Shown here: positions 62,098 to 64,000 of the stretch, in pieces
Layout of the letters: each line of letters starts with the position of its first letter
How positions within the stretch are numbered: position 1 is the stretch's first letter
Translations under genes and position numbers: made by a program
Notes under the pieces: model-generated
The model's input: the letters and a program-made list of their open reading frames with translations, nothing else
Database searches by the model: none
Told to the model about the DNA's origin: nothing
Source of the DNA: Paenibacillus tyrphae
GTDB taxonomy: Bacteria; Bacillota; Bacilli; Paenibacillales; NBRC-103111
Direction: 5' to 3'
Assembly: GCF_000722545.1 (NCBI RefSeq)
Contig: NZ_JNVM01000020.1
Coordinates: 1 to 64,000 of the forward strand
DNA: 64,000 nucleotides

Positions 62098-63345
62098 CTA
62101 CTTCCCAAACGCCAGGAGGCCGACGGAAATCGTTACGTTGCCGCTTTTCTTCTTGGTCAGCGCCAGCCGCTCCGCGCCGGTGTAACGTTTGGCCGCAGGC
62201 TCGCTGACTCCGTAAGCGCCGGTGAACTTGAACACCGTGTCTGACGGCTCTTCCATCGGCATCTCGTTCAATTCGCCCGGCGTGTAGCATTCGAGGGGCC
62301 ATCCGTATTTGGCACAGACGGCGAGCAGCCCCTCCTCGTCTTTTTTCAGATCGATCGTGCAGACCGCTTTGACGCTGTGGATCGAAAAGCGCAGCTCTTC
62401 GAGCGTCTCGCGGATCACCGCTTCGATCTCCTCTGCAGACGTTCCGCGGTTGCAGCCGATGCCGAGCGCGATCACCTTCGGCCGGTACAGCACGCCGTTG
62501 GCGAGAATCGCTTCCTCGTTGGCCTCCAGCAGCCGGTGCGTCACGACCAGCGCCGCCTGCGGCTTGTTCGCCAGTGCGCTCCGCACGTCGTCGTACACCC
62601 GGATCGTCTGCGGCAGCGGCGTGTCGTACAGCCACCAGTCCGGCTCGCCGGACTCTTGGACGACCGCGACGCGCTCTTCGTTGACGACGGAAGCGCTGAC
62701 CGGCGTCAGCTTGTCGGCCGATTCCCACGTCCAGCCGAAGCGGCGGCCGAACAAATCGACGGCGATCGTCTTCTGCACGTCCGACGCGGTCGTCAGCACG
62801 GGTCTTGCGCCCAGCGCCGCCGCCACCTCGCGTGTCAGCTCGTTGGCTCCGCCCAGATGACCCGACAGCACGCTGATGACATGCTCCCCTTTGTCGTCGA
62901 TGACGACGATGCCGGGGTCTTTCTTTTTATCCTCCAGCAGCGGCGCGATCATCCGGACTACCGCGCCGAGCGAGATGATGCAAATGATCCCCTTGTACGC
63001 CGGGAACAGCGCGGGAAACAGCAGCCGCACGCTGCCCTCGAACAATTGGATGCCTTTGGTCGCCTCGTCGCCTCGCGCGAATTTGGACATGTAATACACG
63101 TCGGCATGGGAAAACGTGCTCTGCAAACGCCTTGCCAGCTCCACGCCGTGCTTCGTAATGGCGACGACGGCGTAATCGCCGTTCAAGCGGACCGTCGGGA
63201 TTATGCCTTCTTGCAGAACAACGGGCTGAGCCCCGCCTGTTGCGTCTGTGGGCGTGTTGCTTACCGCTCCTTTCGAAGCTGCGGCCGACGTTGCCTCCGT
63301 CCCCATAACGTCCCGCTCTCCGTCTCCGCCCTTCGCGCTCATCAT
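62098..63345 (-). CDS. cbiG: Cobalt-precorrin 5A hydrolase
   Basis: 415 residues. Opens the delta-lactone of cobalt-precorrin-5A. N-terminal CbiG domain after a ~45-residue Ala/Thr-rich extension; LFPALFPAYKGIICIISLGAVVRMIAPLL, DDKGEHVISVLSGHLGGANELT, and the C-terminal domain with VIALGIGCNRGTSAEEI. ATG overlaps the cbiF stop (ATGA). Confidence 0.95.
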   Translation of the reverse strand: MMSAKGGDGERDVMGTEATSAAASKGAVSNTPTDATGGAQPVVLQEGIIPTVRLNGDYAVVAITKHGVELARRLQSTFSHADVYYMSKFARGDEATKGIQLFEGSVRLLFPALFPAYKGIICIISLGAVVRMIAPLLEDKKKDPGIVVIDDKGEHVISVLSGHLGGANELTREVAAALGARPVLTTASDVQKTIAVDLFGRRFGWTWESADKLTPVSASVVNEERVAVVQESGEPDWWLYDTPLPQTIRVYDDVRSALANKPQAALVVTHRLLEANEEAILANGVLYRPKVIALGIGCNRGTSAEEIEAVIRETLEELRFSIHSVKAVCTIDLKKDEEGLLAVCAKYGWPLECYTPGELNEMPMEEPSDTVFKFTGAYGVSEPAAKRYTGAERLALTKKKSGNVTISVGLLAFGK

Positions 63346-64000
63346 TCCTTCACTCCTTTGCGGTAGCCGTGAGTGAACGTTTTATCGTACAGCTTGGAGC
63401 GGTATTCGTCCTTCTCGTGGATATTCGGGTCAAGTGCCCACCCGGCCAAAATCATCGCATGCGAGCGGATGCCGTTCGTCCGCATATCCTCGTCCAGCTT
63501 CTCCAGCGTCGTGCGGACGATCAATTGATCCGGCCACGTCGCCCGCTGCACGACCGCTACCGGCGTATCCAGGCTCCATCCGGCTTCGGTCAACTCGCGC
63601 ACGACTTTTTTGGTCAGCGTCGCACTGAGGAACAGCGCGATCGTACAGTGATGCGACGCCAGCTCTTTCAACTGCTCGCGGTCCGGCACCGGGGTGCGTC
63701 CTTCGGCCCGCGTCAAAATCAGCGTCTGTGTCAGATCCGGGATCGTCAGCTCCGCTCCGACCGCGGCCGCGGACGCAAACACCGAGCTGACGCCCGGGAT
63801 GATCTCGCAGGAGATGCCTTCTTTGGCGAGCAGCGCCTTTTGCTCCATAATCGCCCCGAACACGGCCGGATCGCCGGTATGCACCCGGGCGACGAGCTTG
63901 CCCGCTTTGACTCGGTCGGTCATGACCGCGACCATGTCCTCCAGGCTCATGCCAGCGCTTTGCAGCACCTCCGCCTCTGGCTTCGCCCGGGCAATCAACT
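63342..64000 (-). CDS. cbiF: Cobalt-precorrin-4 methyltransferase, N-terminal part beyond window
   Basis: Partial; the N-terminus lies past base 64000. The visible ~219 residues are the tetrapyrrole methylase fold: RVHTGDPAVFGAIMEQ, EIIPGVSSVFASAAAVGAELT, LTRAEGRTPVPDREQL, and VVQRATWPDQ. Methylates C-11 of cobalt-precorrin-4. The gene set cbiF-cbiG-cbiA marks the anaerobic (early cobalt insertion) pathway. Confidence 0.94.
   Translation of the reverse strand, partial: LIARAKPEAEVLQSAGMSLEDMVAVMTDRVKAGKLVARVHTGDPAVFGAIMEQKALLAKEGISCEIIPGVSSVFASAAAVGAELTIPDLTQTLILTRAEGRTPVPDREQLKELASHHCTIALFLSATLTKKVVRELTEAGWSLDTPVAVVQRATWPDQLIVRTTLEKLDEDMRTNGIRSHAMILAGWALDPNIHEKDEYRSKLYDKTFTHGYRKGVKE

Noticed and set aside
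62006..62728. 240-residue minus-strand frame overlapping cbiG
   Set aside because: Arg/Ala/Gly-rich out-of-frame shadow of cbiG without family similarity.

Overview
The window looks like chromosomal DNA of a GC-rich member of the Paenibacillaceae (Paenibacillus or a close relative). Support comes from the Firmicutes gene order pheS-pheT-zapA-cvpA-mutS2, strong AGGAGG ribosome binding sites with frequent GTG and TTG starts, T-box leaders, a Spo0E-type phosphatase, a SigW-like promoter at pspA and an NRPS of the bacilli type. No phage, insertion sequence, CRISPR array, rRNA or tRNA gene was seen. Genus and species cannot be fixed from the sequence alone.

Left part (1-10.9 kb, minus strand): a non-ribosomal peptide locus. 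It runs type II thioesterase, two ABC exporter half-transporters, then a large NRPS that leaves the window. The visible NRPS domains are C-A-T-E-C-A. The first adenylation domain carries the valine-type code DAFWLGGTFK, so the first residue is predicted to be D-Val. The layout resembles the tridecaptin lipopeptide locus. An AT-rich control region with an 18-bp palindrome lies upstream.

11.5-18.4 kb: an AraC regulator with two Gfo/Idh/MocA dehydrogenases, an aminotransferase, a site-2 protease-like membrane peptidase, an ArsC/Spx-like protein and a YdcF-like protein.

18.4-30.5 kb (minus): a cobalamin locus. A B12 riboswitch with terminator controls btuF-btuC-btuD-cobT-cobU-cbiB-cobS, a fused cobD-cobQ gene, pduO and rluD. 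Corrin ring genes (cbiA, cbiG, cbiF) appear separately at 60.6-64 kb and continue past the edge. The cbiB start has an unusual Shine-Dalgarno/hairpin/start arrangement.

30.6-40.3 kb: Spo0E-like protein, an AlaT/AlaR-like pair, a small GNAT-like protein, CysK, an MFS transporter, then an envelope-stress group (pspA, DUF350, a 27-residue membrane peptide, a zinc-ribbon protein) and mutS2. 40.5-43.7 kb holds a YvlD-like protein, a LysE exporter with divergent MocR regulator, and a small CuA-type lipoprotein, sitting where polX would be expected between cvpA and mutS2.

43.8-52.9 kb: cvpA, a giant zapA (1188 codons, with a tandem array of 129-bp units), pheT, pheS, and two nearly identical phenylalanine T-box leaders. 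One precedes pheS and the other precedes a small NTF2-like gene, and each has its own promoter. 52.9-60.6 kb: an AhpD-like protein, a GH38 alpha-mannosidase and LacI regulator sharing an identical operator, a Tat-exported Dyp-type peroxidase and two proteins of unknown function.

The most unusual items are the duplicated T-box, the ZapA repeat protein, the hairpin-spaced cbiB start, and the CobD-CobQ fusion.
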